Below are positions 26,293 through 35,313 of a stretch of DNA of 64,000 nucleotides, one piece after another (the first letter of the stretch is position 1; every line of letters starts with the position of its first letter). Under the pieces are notes generated by a model, which searched no databases, had not been told where the DNA came from, and saw only the letters and a list, made by a program, of their open reading frames with translations. The translations under genes and the position numbers were made by a program. The DNA comes from Myxococcus xanthus (GTDB lineage: Bacteria; Myxococcota; Myxococcia; Myxococcales; Myxococcaceae): assembly GCF_006402735.1 (NCBI RefSeq), contig NZ_CP017174.1:8288001-8352000 (forward strand). The letters are read 5' to 3'.

Positions 26293-26914
26293 AGCGGCGG
26301 CGGCGCAGGCGGGTGCCGAGCAGCACCAGGGCCGCGCCCAGCAACGGGATACCGCCCGCGGCGGCGCAGCCACCGCCGTCATCACCACCACCGTCGCCGT
26401 TGCCGCCGCCAGTCGCCACGGTGACGTTGAGCGTGGTGGCCGCGGAGGCGTCTCCCTGATCGGTGCCGTTCTCGTTCACCGAGTTGCCCGCGCCGTACAG
26501 GGTGACGGTGCCGGGAGTGGACGGCGCCACCAGGGTGAAGTCGAAGCGGGCCGCGCCGCCGGAGAACGCCTGGATGTTCTTGTGGGTGACTTCCCCGCTC
26601 AGCTTCTGCGAACCCGTGCCCGGGTTGAGCGTGCCGCCGTTGTCGCTCACCGCCACGTTGTAGCCCGCGCCGGAGGCCGGACCGCCCCGGACGACGAGCG
26701 TGTAGTTGCCGGTGGCGCCCGGCGCCAGCGTGGCGGGCCCTTCGATGGTCACCGTGGGCGCGCTGCCGCCGGTGTGGCACTCTGCACAAGTGAGGCTTGA
26801 GCCCTGCTTGCCGCTTCGGCCACTGATGCCCATGGAATTGGCGAACGCGGAACCGGAGACAAGGCACGCCGACACAACGCCGGCAACTCCGAGTGATGCA
26901 AGGTACGACCGCAT
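26291..26914 (-). CDS. MYXO-CTERM-anchored protein with CxxCH motif (MXAN_6652 type)
   Basis: 207 aa. Signal peptide ending SAFA, then LTCAECHTGG, a c-type-cytochrome-like CxxCH motif. An Ig-like beta domain follows (TVTIEGPATLAPGATGNYTLVV), then a Gly/Asp linker and a MYXO-CTERM tail (GGGCAAAGG, hydrophobic helix, RLRRRR). One heme could be attached at CxxCH, but there is only one motif and no clear distal Met ligand. Surface-anchored; role unknown. This matches, from memory, a named Myxococcus family. Confidence 0.75.
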   Translation of the reverse strand: MRSYLASLGVAGVVSACLVSGSAFANSMGISGRSGKQGSSLTCAECHTGGSAPTVTIEGPATLAPGATGNYTLVVRGGPASGAGYNVAVSDNGGTLNPGTGSQKLSGEVTHKNIQAFSGGAARFDFTLVAPSTPGTVTLYGAGNSVNENGTDQGDASAATTLNVTVATGGGNGDGGGDDGGGCAAAGGIPLLGAALVLLGTRLRRRR

Positions 26915-26986
26915 GAAGCCTCCAAAAAGGAACGACGGGAAGGAGGCTCTCTACATAGCGCGCCCCTCCCACCCTTCACAGCCACC

Positions 26987-27724
26987 CTAACGGCCGCTAC
27001 TGCGCAGCAATACCGCACAGGCCTCGTCACGAAGTTGAGACAAGGTGAAGCGCGTTCCCACACCGGAGTGCTCCAGTCCGGCCCCCAGGGAAAGCACCCC
27101 GTGCGCCACGGTCCAGGCCAGGTTGGCCAGCCGACGCGGCTGGAGCCCCGGGGCCAGTCGGCCCGCGCGCGCATCCGCCTGGAGCCGCGCCTCCAGCACG
27201 TCATTCAGCTGTCCACTCAGCGCCAACACCCGTGATTGGTGGGCCTCGGATTGCCGCCCCATCAACTGTGGCCACAGATAGACGACGCGGAAGCCGTCCA
27301 GGTCCTCCGAGTACAAATCCACCCGGGCCCGAACCAGCGCGGCCAGGGCCTCCACGCCGCTGGCCGCGGCCGTCACCGCCGCCTCCAGCACCTTCACCTC
27401 GCGCTCCAGTCCCTCCACCGCCAACGCCCCCACGAGGTCCTCCTTGGAGCGGAAGTAGTAGAAAAGTGAAGGCTTGCTCAGGTCCGCCTCCGCCGCCACG
27501 GCCTCCAGGGTCAGTCCCAACACCCCGCCCCGAACCAACACCGCCCGTGCGGCGACGAGGATGGCCTGACGGCGTCCCTCCTGACGCCGCGCCTTGCGCG
27601 CCTCGCGCTCGGAGGGCTCGGCGGTGGGAGCCGGCGCGGGGATGGGCGCGGCGGGTGACGCGGCCGGGCGACGGCGGCCCGGCGCGGGCTTGCGGCCACC
27701 GCCGCTAGAACCGGGCAAAGGCAT
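26987..27724 (-). CDS. TetR-family transcriptional regulator
   Basis: 245 aa. A low-complexity Pro/Ala/Arg N-terminal extension (~50 residues) precedes the TetR helix-turn-helix (ILVAARAVLVRGGVLGLTLEAVAAEADLSKPSLFYYF). The C-terminal ligand-binding domain ends at a Leu-rich helix. It overlaps the 3' end of the DUF4336 gene by 20 bp, so the two are co-transcribed, and a palindrome lies in the operon promoter, suggesting autorepression. The extended N-terminus is unusual and might be trimmed by a downstream start. Confidence 0.82.
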   Translation of the reverse strand: MPLPGSSGGGRKPAPGRRRPAASPAAPIPAPAPTAEPSEREARKARRQEGRRQAILVAARAVLVRGGVLGLTLEAVAAEADLSKPSLFYYFRSKEDLVGALAVEGLEREVKVLEAAVTAAASGVEALAALVRARVDLYSEDLDGFRVVYLWPQLMGRQSEAHQSRVLALSGQLNDVLEARLQADARAGRLAPGLQPRRLANLAWTVAHGVLSLGAGLEHSGVGTRFTLSQLRDEACAVLLRSSGR

Positions 27725-28379
27725 TCCGCACCGCCTCCCGGCCGCCCTGCTCCACCACGTCACCGTGACACACCACCACGCGCTCCACGTCCCAGGCCTG
27801 GGCCCGCGCCAGGGACGCGCGCACGGCCTCCCGGTCCTTGATGACGGAGCGGATCAGCATGGTCGGCGCCAGCCGCTGCCACGCGCCGCTCAGCTTCAGG
27901 TACATGCGGGTGAACCACGAAGGCGTCCGGTGCACGTTGAACGCCAGGTCGGTGACGAACAGCGTCTGGCTCGGGCGGTGGAAGAAGAGCAGTTCGTCCA
28001 CCTTGGGCATCCCCTGGACGAGCACCTGGTCCAGGACGCTGGCCCAGCTGGCCTCGGCCGTGTCACCCAACTCCAGGTCGATGCGCAGGTCCGGCCGCTT
28101 GCGCCGCAGCGCCGCGGGCGCGGCCACCTTCGCGTCTGGATAGGCCGCCGCCCAGTCCCGCACGTACAGGTGGTGCATCAGGTTGGGCGCCACCAGGAAG
28201 CGCACCGGCCCGAGCGCATCCACCGCCGCCCTTGCCTCCGGACTGAAGCGGACGGGCGAGTGGAGCCACAGCCCCCCATCCGGCAGGCGAACGGCCGTCA
28301 TCCGGCCCCCCAAATCCATCCCCCCGATGCGGAACTCCACCGCGAGCACGTGCACGTCGTCGGCCACCTGGCGAAACAT
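27705..28379 (-). CDS. DUF4336 protein (metallo-hydrolase-like fold)
   Basis: 224 aa. Typical DUF4336 features: LHSPVRFSPE, VAPNLMHHLYVRDW, FFHRPSQTLFVTDLAFN and the C-terminal VVCHGDVVEQGG. The family is related to the metallo-beta-lactamase fold but the HxHxDH motif is degenerate (APNLMHHLY), so hydrolase activity is uncertain. First gene of a two-gene operon with the TetR regulator, behind a palindromic operator. Confidence 0.75.
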   Translation of the reverse strand: MFRQVADDVHVLAVEFRIGGMDLGGRMTAVRLPDGGLWLHSPVRFSPEARAAVDALGPVRFLVAPNLMHHLYVRDWAAAYPDAKVAAPAALRRKRPDLRIDLELGDTAEASWASVLDQVLVQGMPKVDELLFFHRPSQTLFVTDLAFNVHRTPSWFTRMYLKLSGAWQRLAPTMLIRSVIKDREAVRASLARAQAWDVERVVVCHGDVVEQGGREAVRNAFARF

Positions 28380-28421
28380 GACTGCCTCCTGGATGCGGAT
28401 TCAACCGGAGCTCATTATTCT

Positions 28422-28432
28422 GACCATTGGTC
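28422..28432. promoter_or_regulatory. Palindromic TetR-type operator GACCATTGGTC
   Basis: Perfect 11-base palindrome GACCATTGGTC in an AT-rich patch (TTATTC before, GAAAAATA after) 43 bp upstream of the DUF4336-TetR operon start. The site is likely to overlap the promoter and be bound by the TetR protein. Confidence 0.6.
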
Positions 28433-28556
28433 GAAAAATACAATCCCGTCCAGGAAGAGACCCAGTGCCCGTCCGGGTGACGGGGCCGTTGATTTCCGGG
28501 TGGGCCCGGCGTAGGCAACCGTCCTCTTTCCACGACTTTTGAAGGGTGCTCCGCAC

Positions 28557-29990
28557 ATGGCCGAGAAGCTCACGCCCCGCGAGAAGGGCTTTTCCGAGTG
28601 GTACGTCGACCTGGTCCAGAAGGCGAAGCTCGCCGACTACTCGGACGTGAAGGGCTGCATGGTCATCCGGCCCAATGGCTATGCGCTGTGGGAGAACATG
28701 CAGCGCGTCCTGGACAAGATGTTCAAGGACCTGGGCCACAGGAACGCCTACTTCCCGCTGCTCATCCCCGAGAGCTACCTGAAGAAGGAAGCCGAGCACG
28801 TCGAGGGCTTCAACCCGCAGCTGGCCGTCGTCACCCACGCGGGTGGTTCCAAGCTGGAGGAGCCCTACGTCATCCGGCCCACCAGTGAGACTATCATCAA
28901 CCGCAGCTTCGCCAAGTGGATCCAGAGCTACCGGGACCTCCCGATGCTGCTGAACCAGTGGGCGAACGTGATGCGCTGGGAGATGCGCACGCGCCTGTTC
29001 CTGCGCACCACCGAGTTCCTCTGGCAGGAAGGCCACACCTGTCACGAGACGGAAGAGGACGCGGAGAAGGAGACCCGGCAGATGCTGGAGGTCTACCGGA
29101 CCTTCGCCGAGGACTACATGGCGATGCCGGTGCTGACCGGCCAGAAGTCGGAGTCCGAGCGCTTCGCCGGCGCGCTGCGCACCTACAGCATCGAAGCGAT
29201 GATGCAGGACAAGAAGGCGCTCCAGGCGGGCACCAGCCACAACCTGGGACAGAACTTCGCCAAGGCCTTCGACACCCAGTTCCAGGGCCGCGACGGCAAG
29301 ATGCACCACGTGTGGCAGACGTCCTGGGGCGTGTCCACGCGCCTCATCGGCGGCCTCATCATGACCCACTCGGATGACGCCGGCCTCATCGTCCCGCCGA
29401 AGCTGGCGGCCACGCACGTGGTCATCATCCCCATCTTCGGCAAGGCCTCCGACGCGGAGAAGGCGCAGGTGCTGGAGAAGACGAACGCGCTGGCCGCGGA
29501 CCTGCGCAAGGCCGGCCTGGGCGTAGTGCTGGACGACGACGACACCAAGAGCCCGGGCTTCAAGTACAACGAGCACGAGCTCATCGGCACGTGTCTGCGC
29601 ATCGAGCTGGGGCCCAAGGACCTGGCCAAGAACTCCTGCGTCATGGTCCGCCGCGACGTGCGCCAGAAGGAGTTCGTGTCGCTGGACGAGGCCGTGTCCA
29701 AGGCCCAGGCCATGCTGGACGCGATGCAGAAGGACCTGTTCACCAAGGCCAAGTCCTTCCGCGACTCGCACACCTTCGAGGTCAACTCCTACGAGGAGCT
29801 GAAGGAGAAGGCGGACCAGGGCTTCCTGCTGGCGCACTGGAACCTGGACCCCAAGGTGGAGGCGCGCATCAAGGAGGAGACGGGCCTGACGACGCGCTGC
29901 CGTCCCTTCGACCTCAACCAGGAGCCGGGCAAGTGCGTCGTCACCGGCGAGCCTTCGCCGGGCCGCATCGTCTTCTCCAAGGCGTACTGA
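28557..29990 (+). CDS. proS: Prolyl-tRNA synthetase (short, archaeal/eukaryotic-type ProS)
   Basis: 477 aa class IIa aminoacyl-tRNA synthetase. Class II motif 2 region (RWEMRTRLFLRTTEFLWQEGHTCH) and motif 3 (HVWQTSWGVSTRLIGGLIM) are visible, with a C-terminal anticodon-binding domain. The length and lack of the ~180-residue editing insertion place it in the short archaeal-type group found in some bacteria. It charges tRNA-Pro. ATG start; a hairpin follows the stop. Confidence 0.95.
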   Translation: MAEKLTPREKGFSEWYVDLVQKAKLADYSDVKGCMVIRPNGYALWENMQRVLDKMFKDLGHRNAYFPLLIPESYLKKEAEHVEGFNPQLAVVTHAGGSKLEEPYVIRPTSETIINRSFAKWIQSYRDLPMLLNQWANVMRWEMRTRLFLRTTEFLWQEGHTCHETEEDAEKETRQMLEVYRTFAEDYMAMPVLTGQKSESERFAGALRTYSIEAMMQDKKALQAGTSHNLGQNFAKAFDTQFQGRDGKMHHVWQTSWGVSTRLIGGLIMTHSDDAGLIVPPKLAATHVVIIPIFGKASDAEKAQVLEKTNALAADLRKAGLGVVLDDDDTKSPGFKYNEHELIGTCLRIELGPKDLAKNSCVMVRRDVRQKEFVSLDEAVSKAQAMLDAMQKDLFTKAKSFRDSHTFEVNSYEELKEKADQGFLLAHWNLDPKVEARIKEETGLTTRCRPFDLNQEPGKCVVTGEPSPGRIVFSKAY

Positions 29991-30008
29991 GTCCCTGTCG
30001 CATCAGGG

Positions 30009-30043
30009 GCCGGCGGTGGGGCACGACACCGCCCGCCGCCGGC
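30009..30043 (+). terminator. Hairpin after proS
   Basis: Stem GCCGGCGG/CCGCCGGC (eight pairs) with a 19-base loop, about 20 bases past the proS stop. No U-tract. Confidence 0.4.
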
Positions 30044-30172
30044 TCGAACTGGAAGGCGCCCCCCGCAGCGCTCCTGGTGGCACCGGACACGAGCAGGGCG
30101 ACACCCACCGGCTCCCATGCTGAAGAGAGTCGAAGGACTGTGTCTCGCCCACGATGTCAGGAGCCGTGAGTC

Positions 30173-30730
30173 ATGCGCCTGTTCACCGCCGTCACCCTGG
30201 GGCCCGCCATCGAAGCGCGCACCACCGAGGAGTTGCACCGGCTGCGCCCCCTGGCCCCCCAGGCCCGCTGGGTGAAGCTGGAGGGCCTCCACCTCACGCT
30301 CGTGTTCCTGGGCGACGTGGATGACGCACGCCTGCCCACCATCCACGACGCCCTGGCGCCGATCGGAGCTCGGCATTCCCCCTTCGTGCTGTCTGTCGTC
30401 GGTGGCGGCGCTTTTGGCGCGCCCGCCCACCCACGCGTGCTCTGGGCGGATGTGTGCGGCGCCACGGACGCGCTGAAGGCCTTGCAAGCGGATACCGCCC
30501 AGGCGCTCCAGCCGCTTGGCTTCGAGTCCGAGCATCGCGAGTACACCGCGCACCTCACGCTGGCCCGCGCGAAACACCCGCGTGGAGACGCCGCCCTCCT
30601 CGCATGCGTCCAGGCGCTGAAGGACACGTCACTGGGCGAAGGGCGTGTGGACCAACTGGTGCTCTTCGAGAGCAAGGGCGGCCATTACCTGCCCCGAGTG
30701 GAGGTGCCCCTCACCCGCACGCTGGGGTAG
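30173..30730 (+). CDS. thpR: RNA 2',3'-cyclic phosphodiesterase ThpR (LigT family)
   Basis: 185 aa 2H phosphoesterase with both HxTx motifs: HLTL at residues 40-43 and HLTL at 127-130, in the contexts LEGLHLTLVFLGDV and YTAHLTLARAK. N-terminal RLFTAVTL is typical. It hydrolyses 2',3'-cyclic phosphates at RNA ends in vitro. Length matches the family. Confidence 0.9.
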   Translation: MRLFTAVTLGPAIEARTTEELHRLRPLAPQARWVKLEGLHLTLVFLGDVDDARLPTIHDALAPIGARHSPFVLSVVGGGAFGAPAHPRVLWADVCGATDALKALQADTAQALQPLGFESEHREYTAHLTLARAKHPRGDAALLACVQALKDTSLGEGRVDQLVLFESKGGHYLPRVEVPLTRTLG

Positions 30731-30809
30731 CGGCACCCTCGTGACGGCTGGCATCCAGGCTGCACTCTCCGCACTCCGGAAGCAGCCAGGCACCTGAAAG
30801 GACTCGTCA

Positions 30810-31427
30810 ATGCGGTGGATGGTCATGCTGATGGTGTGGTTCGGGGCCCACAACGCGGGCGCGGCGCCACATGAGGGCCTGGAGGCCAGGTTGCAGACGG
30901 GAGACATCGTCCTGCACACCTCGCGCTCCTCGCAGTCACAGGCCATCCAGAAGGCCACGCAGAGCCCCCTGTCCCATGTGGGCATGGTGGAGGTGACCGA
31001 ACAGGGCGCGTGGGTCGTGGAGGCCGTGCAGCCGGTGCAGCGAATCCCGTTCTCGAAGTGGAAGGCCCGGGGCGTGAAGGGCGGCATCCTCGTCCTACGC
31101 CCTCATGAACTGAGCGAGGCGCAGCGCCAGCAGGCGGTGACGGCGGCCAAGGCGCACCTGGGCAAGCCGTATGACTGGCACTTCGGTTGGGGGGACGACG
31201 CGATGTACTGCTCGGAGCTGGTGCGCAAGGCCTACGCCCAGGGGGCGGGCTTGGAATATGGGAAAATGGAGCGGCTGGACTCGCTCCGCGTGAAGGGCCT
31301 GGAGCACCAGCTCCGCGAACGTTACGGGAAGCGGGTTCCCCTGGATTTGGAGCTGGTGACGCCCGCTAGCATCGCCGCGGATGTACGCCTGGAAGTGGTC
31401 CACTCCGACTTCCCGTCCGTGAGGTAG
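30810..31427 (+). CDS. YiiX/YebB-like NlpC/P60-superfamily cysteine hydrolase
   Basis: 205 aa with a signal peptide (ends NAGAA). Catalytic residues fit the permuted YiiX/YebB group: His56 in SPLSHVGMVE and Cys134 in MYCSELVRKAY. Q/N-rich and KPYDWHFGW motifs are typical. Likely an envelope amide or ester hydrolase; the substrate is unknown. Confidence 0.82.
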   Translation: MRWMVMLMVWFGAHNAGAAPHEGLEARLQTGDIVLHTSRSSQSQAIQKATQSPLSHVGMVEVTEQGAWVVEAVQPVQRIPFSKWKARGVKGGILVLRPHELSEAQRQQAVTAAKAHLGKPYDWHFGWGDDAMYCSELVRKAYAQGAGLEYGKMERLDSLRVKGLEHQLRERYGKRVPLDLELVTPASIAADVRLEVVHSDFPSVR

Positions 31428-31480
31428 GTGCGGGCTCGCGAGGATGCAGCGGCGGGGCACGGACGCGATAGAGTGTCCGC

Positions 31481-33541
31481 ATGCGACGCGTTCTGGTGCT
31501 CCTCCCTCTCCTCGCGCTGGCCAACTGTAAGAAGGACGAAAGCCCTGGCGCTGCCAAAGTCACGGTGGACTACTCGGGCTTTCTGCCCGGCTGCGTTCAG
31601 GTGAACGCACGCGACGAGGGCAGCGGCAAGGAGCTCTCCACCACCGTTGCCGGCAAGGGCGAGCCCACCGGAGGCTCGCTGACGGTCGCGGTGATTGCGC
31701 CCAGCGGCTGGGGCTCGACCATCCAGGTGGAGGCGCGCGCCTTCGAGCAGACCTGCGAGGCCGCGAGCCCCGTGGTGACGCGGTCCACGTCCGTGACGCT
31801 GACGCCAGGAACCCCCGTCCCGGTGGCCCTGTCCCTCCAGGCGACGGATGGGGACGGCGACGGTTACGTCTCCGTGCTCACGGGCGGCACGGACTGCCAT
31901 GACAACAACCCGAACATCCACCCGGGCGCGACGGAGCTCTGCAACAACGTCGACGACAACTGCAACGGGCAGTCGGACACGGTGGAGCTGCGCCTGGGCC
32001 AGAGCTGCACGGAGGGCGAAGGCTGTGAGGGCGTCCGTGCGTGCGGTGGGAACGGCGAGGTCATCTGCAACATGCCGCTGGCCGCGTATGCCTACCCCGA
32101 CGTGGACCAGGATGGACACGGCGACCGGAACGCCGCTCCCGTCGCCTTCTGCGCCGGAATCCCGCAGGGCTATGTCACGGGTCCCGCGGACGACTGCAAC
32201 GACAACAACGCCAGCATCCGGCCAGGAGCGACGGAGCTCTGCAACGGCGTCGACGACAACTGCAACGACCAGATTGACGAGACGTTCACCGACCTCGGCA
32301 CGGCGTGCACCGCGACCGCCCAGTGCCCCGGCGTCTACGTCTGCGACGCCTCGGGCATCGCCACCACCTGCCAGCCCACGGCGACGCCCAACGACTGGTT
32401 CCTGGACGGTGACGGAGACACCTTTGGTGATGGCACGGCCGTGACGTCCTGCGTCTCGCCTGGCGCGGGCTACGTCGAGGCTGGTGGTGACTGCAACGAC
32501 GGCAACCCGTTCACCTACCCTGGCGCGCCGGAGTTGTGCGACGGCCTGGACAACAACTGCGACGGGAATGTCGAAGGCCCCGAGGTCTGCCCGAGCGGTG
32601 GTGCCAACTGGGCGGCCCGGACCGTGGGTGCAACCAATCAGGAGTGGCGCTCCATCTTCACGGAGGTCTCAGGTGATGTGACTGTCGTGGGCAATCAGGG
32701 AGGCGTCGCGATTCTCACGCCGGGCTCGACCACATTCCAGACCAACGCGACCAACTGCGGCGACAACAACAGGGGCTGGAACGCCGTCTGGACGGACATG
32801 GCCAACCAGGGCCGCCTCTACCTCGGCTCGTCGGGAGGTAGCCTCACCTTCCTGGACAGGAGTCAGAATGCCTGCACCCAGACGCATGACATGTCCCGAT
32901 GGATCCGAGGGCTCGTCGGCTTCCGCCGCGAAGGGACCCTTGAGATTCATGGGGTCACTGAGAACTCCGGCTCAGCGAACCAAGGCCTGACTTTCACGTG
33001 GACCGGAGAAGCCGGGGCGAATGAGCTGAAATTCGGAACCACCACTGTCGGGCCGCTGCACGACGTCCACGGACGTTCCCGGTCATTGCTGTTCGCGGTG
33101 GGCGGCTTCGATGGAGGGTCCAGCAGACCTCGAATCTACCGTTTCAACACCAACACCAGTCAGTGGCAGTCGGAGAGCGTGGAGACCGCAATCTCAGGCC
33201 TGGGCCGACTTCGCGGCGTCTGGGTGGTGAACGACAAGGTCGCCTTCGCCGTCGGTGACCATACGGGCGGGAAGAACACGGTCCTCCAGTGGGACGGCAG
33301 CAACTGGAGCAGGCTGTCCTTCCCCGACACTCACAAGGAAGAACTGACCTCCGTCGTCGCCTTCGGTTCGAAGTCCGTCTACGTCACCGCGTTCAACGGC
33401 CGCATCTACCGGTACGACGGCACGGGGTGGCAGATTGTCTTCGAGAACACGAGCCTGCGCTTCAACGACATCGCTGGCACCAGTCCCGCGGACCTCTGGG
33501 TCGCGGGCAACGCGGGTCAGATTCTCCACTGGCCCCAGTAA
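31481..33541 (+). CDS. MopE-repeat lipoprotein with C-terminal propeller-like region
   Basis: 686 aa. Lipoprotein signal (LLPLLALANC). At residues ~125-370 there are three MopE-type Asp/Asn-Cys metal-binding repeats of the pattern DCxDNNPxIxPGATELCxxxDDNCNG. The last ~310 residues contain recurring W/GD/V blades (WRSIF, WNAVWTD, VYVTAFNGRIYRYDG, LWVAGNAGQI) suggestive of a beta-propeller. The repeats probably bind calcium. Cell-surface protein of unknown role. A -10-like TAGAGT at 31469-31474 places the predicted transcript start at the ATG itself. Confidence 0.75.
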   Translation: MRRVLVLLPLLALANCKKDESPGAAKVTVDYSGFLPGCVQVNARDEGSGKELSTTVAGKGEPTGGSLTVAVIAPSGWGSTIQVEARAFEQTCEAASPVVTRSTSVTLTPGTPVPVALSLQATDGDGDGYVSVLTGGTDCHDNNPNIHPGATELCNNVDDNCNGQSDTVELRLGQSCTEGEGCEGVRACGGNGEVICNMPLAAYAYPDVDQDGHGDRNAAPVAFCAGIPQGYVTGPADDCNDNNASIRPGATELCNGVDDNCNDQIDETFTDLGTACTATAQCPGVYVCDASGIATTCQPTATPNDWFLDGDGDTFGDGTAVTSCVSPGAGYVEAGGDCNDGNPFTYPGAPELCDGLDNNCDGNVEGPEVCPSGGANWAARTVGATNQEWRSIFTEVSGDVTVVGNQGGVAILTPGSTTFQTNATNCGDNNRGWNAVWTDMANQGRLYLGSSGGSLTFLDRSQNACTQTHDMSRWIRGLVGFRREGTLEIHGVTENSGSANQGLTFTWTGEAGANELKFGTTTVGPLHDVHGRSRSLLFAVGGFDGGSSRPRIYRFNTNTSQWQSESVETAISGLGRLRGVWVVNDKVAFAVGDHTGGKNTVLQWDGSNWSRLSFPDTHKEELTSVVAFGSKSVYVTAFNGRIYRYDGTGWQIVFENTSLRFNDIAGTSPADLWVAGNAGQILHWPQ

Positions 33542-33547
33542 ACCGGC

Positions 33548-34315
33548 TCACCTCACCCGCCGCGCCACCACGAAGCGGCGGGTGAACGGGAACGGCGTCC
33601 CATACGGCTGCGCGGGATAGGACTCGCGCAGCAACGGGCGCAGCGTCTCCACGAAGGCGCGCGCCTCCTCCTCCCCGAGCGCCGCGAGCACGGGCCGCAG
33701 CGTCGTCCCCAGCAGCCACTCCAGCACCGCGTCCTCGCCCGGGAGCACGTGCAGGTACGTTGTCTCCCAGGCCTCCACCGTCAGCCCCAGGCCGAACAGC
33801 CAGGACGCATACACAGGCAGGGACTCCACCGGCCTGCGCCGCACGGGCGCCAGGACAGAAGCGAAGCGCGGCAAGGCCCGCACCTCGTCGACACGCCGGT
33901 GCGAAGGCGCATCGAAGTTGGCCGGCACCTGGAAGGCCAGCACCCCGCCGGGCGCCAGCTTCGCCACCAACCGCCCGAGCAACACCTCGTGGTCCGGCAG
34001 CCAATGCAGCGCCGCATTGGACACGAGCACGTCCAGCGGCGCGGGAGGCTCCCAGTCCGCGAGGTCCGCTACCTCGAAGCGCACCGAGCCCACGGACGCA
34101 CCGCGACGGGCCGCCTCAATCATCTCCGAGGACGCATCCACACCGGACACCTGGGCGGACGGCCAGCGCTCGGCCAACACGCGCGTGAGGTCCCCGGTGC
34201 CACACCCCAGGTCCGCGACCTGGGAGGGCGACGCCGCGTCCACCCGCGACAGCAAATCGAAGAAGGGACGCTTTCGCTCGTCGCGAAAGCGTGAGTACTG
34301 CGCCGGGTCCCACAT
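33548..34315 (-). CDS. tam: Trans-aconitate 2-methyltransferase-like SAM methyltransferase
   Basis: 255 aa class I methyltransferase. SAM motif VADLGCGTGDLTRVLAERWP, then SNAALHWLPDH and LAPGGVLAFQVPANFDAPSH, the signature of Tam-type enzymes, which methylate trans-aconitate to relieve its inhibition of aconitase. The exact substrate is inferred. Its 3' end carries a 10-bp stem (33554-33584) that could terminate the convergent MopE lipoprotein transcript. Confidence 0.8.
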   Translation of the reverse strand: MWDPAQYSRFRDERKRPFFDLLSRVDAASPSQVADLGCGTGDLTRVLAERWPSAQVSGVDASSEMIEAARRGASVGSVRFEVADLADWEPPAPLDVLVSNAALHWLPDHEVLLGRLVAKLAPGGVLAFQVPANFDAPSHRRVDEVRALPRFASVLAPVRRRPVESLPVYASWLFGLGLTVEAWETTYLHVLPGEDAVLEWLLGTTLRPVLAALGEEEARAFVETLRPLLRESYPAQPYGTPFPFTRRFVVARRVR

Positions 34316-34371
34316 GGCGGCCTCCTGTCATGGGAGAACCTAACGCCCAGGGTCCTTCAGCGCGGTATCGC

Positions 34372-34403
34372 GGGACACGCTCCCCAGGAAGGAAGCGTGT
34401 CCC
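34372..34403 (-). terminator. Strong hairpin downstream of the lipoprotein gene
   Basis: Perfect 10-base stem GGGACACGCT/AGCGTGTCCC with a 12-base loop, 12 bases past the stop of the minus-strand lipoprotein gene at 34416. Confidence 0.6.
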
Positions 34404-34415
34404 AGGGACAACGCT

Positions 34416-35162
34416 CTACTTGGCGCGGCGGCGACGGGCGCCCGCGTCCGGCGCGCTCCCGGCGTCCTCGCCACCCTCCACGGCGGCCCCGGTGCCGTCG
34501 GCCGCACCGGCCGTCCCGGCGTCCGTGCCCGCGTCGGCCTCCGGGAGCTCAATCTTCGGCGGCGGGTTCACCAGCGTGAGCGAGGTGAGGAACTCGTCCG
34601 CGCCCGGCGCGCCGATGCCCGCGTTGTAGACGGTGATGAGGTTGTACACGCGCGGCCCCACCAGGAAGCTGCGGCCCTTCACCTCGCCGCTCGGCGACGC
34701 CAGCATGTAGGCCTTGCCCGGGTAGCCATCCAGGGTGATGTCCTCGGAGCTCTTCAGCTCGCCACCCACCTGCCCGGCGATGCCCTGGATGCCGCCGTTG
34801 ATGAGCGCCTCGGCGGGCACCGTGGCGACGAACGCCTCCGGGTAGTCCACCGCGTTGACGATGTAGCTGACACCGCCCTCATTGGCCGCGTACGTGACGA
34901 GCGTGGCCTTGTCCGTCCGCTTCGGCAGGGCGGCCTCGCTGCGCTGCGCCTGCGGCGGGGGCCCCGGCAGCTTCACGGTGAAGCCCTCGGGAGCATCCAT
35001 GACGTTGAACGCGACGGCGGGGGTCTCCTCTCCACCCTCGTTGGCGACCTCCTCGATGGTCGAGGTGGCTTCCCGGTTATCGGGCTTCTGCTGACCGGCG
35101 CACGCGGCGGCAATCAGCGACAGGGTGGCGAGGCTGGCGACAAGGCGGGACAACGGGGACAT
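34416..35162 (-). CDS. Lipoprotein of unknown function with Ala/Asp-rich tail
   Basis: 248 aa. Lipoprotein signal with AAAC lipobox near residue 21. The central region (about 50-200) looks like a folded domain (APEGFTVKLPGPPPQ, SSEDITLDGYPGKAY, VYNLITVYNAG). A low-complexity DAGTDAGTAGA tail ends in a basic cluster ARRRRAK. The ATG at 35162 follows AGGAAG at a spacing of 7. No enzyme motif recognised. Confidence 0.6.
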   Translation of the reverse strand: MSPLSRLVASLATLSLIAAACAGQQKPDNREATSTIEEVANEGGEETPAVAFNVMDAPEGFTVKLPGPPPQAQRSEAALPKRTDKATLVTYAANEGGVSYIVNAVDYPEAFVATVPAEALINGGIQGIAGQVGGELKSSEDITLDGYPGKAYMLASPSGEVKGRSFLVGPRVYNLITVYNAGIGAPGADEFLTSLTLVNPPPKIELPEADAGTDAGTAGAADGTGAAVEGGEDAGSAPDAGARRRRAK

Positions 35163-35313
35163 GGGCACACTTCCTGAGTGTGGTTGAACGCAGCGCGTCG
35201 AAGGACGCTAGACGAACTTCCTGGTTGCTGACTACCCGACTTTGGGAGGGGAGCCATTTTCATTGCGCGCCGGACTCTACCGGAGCGTCGGCGAGAGGAC
35301 GTAGCACCCGCCA

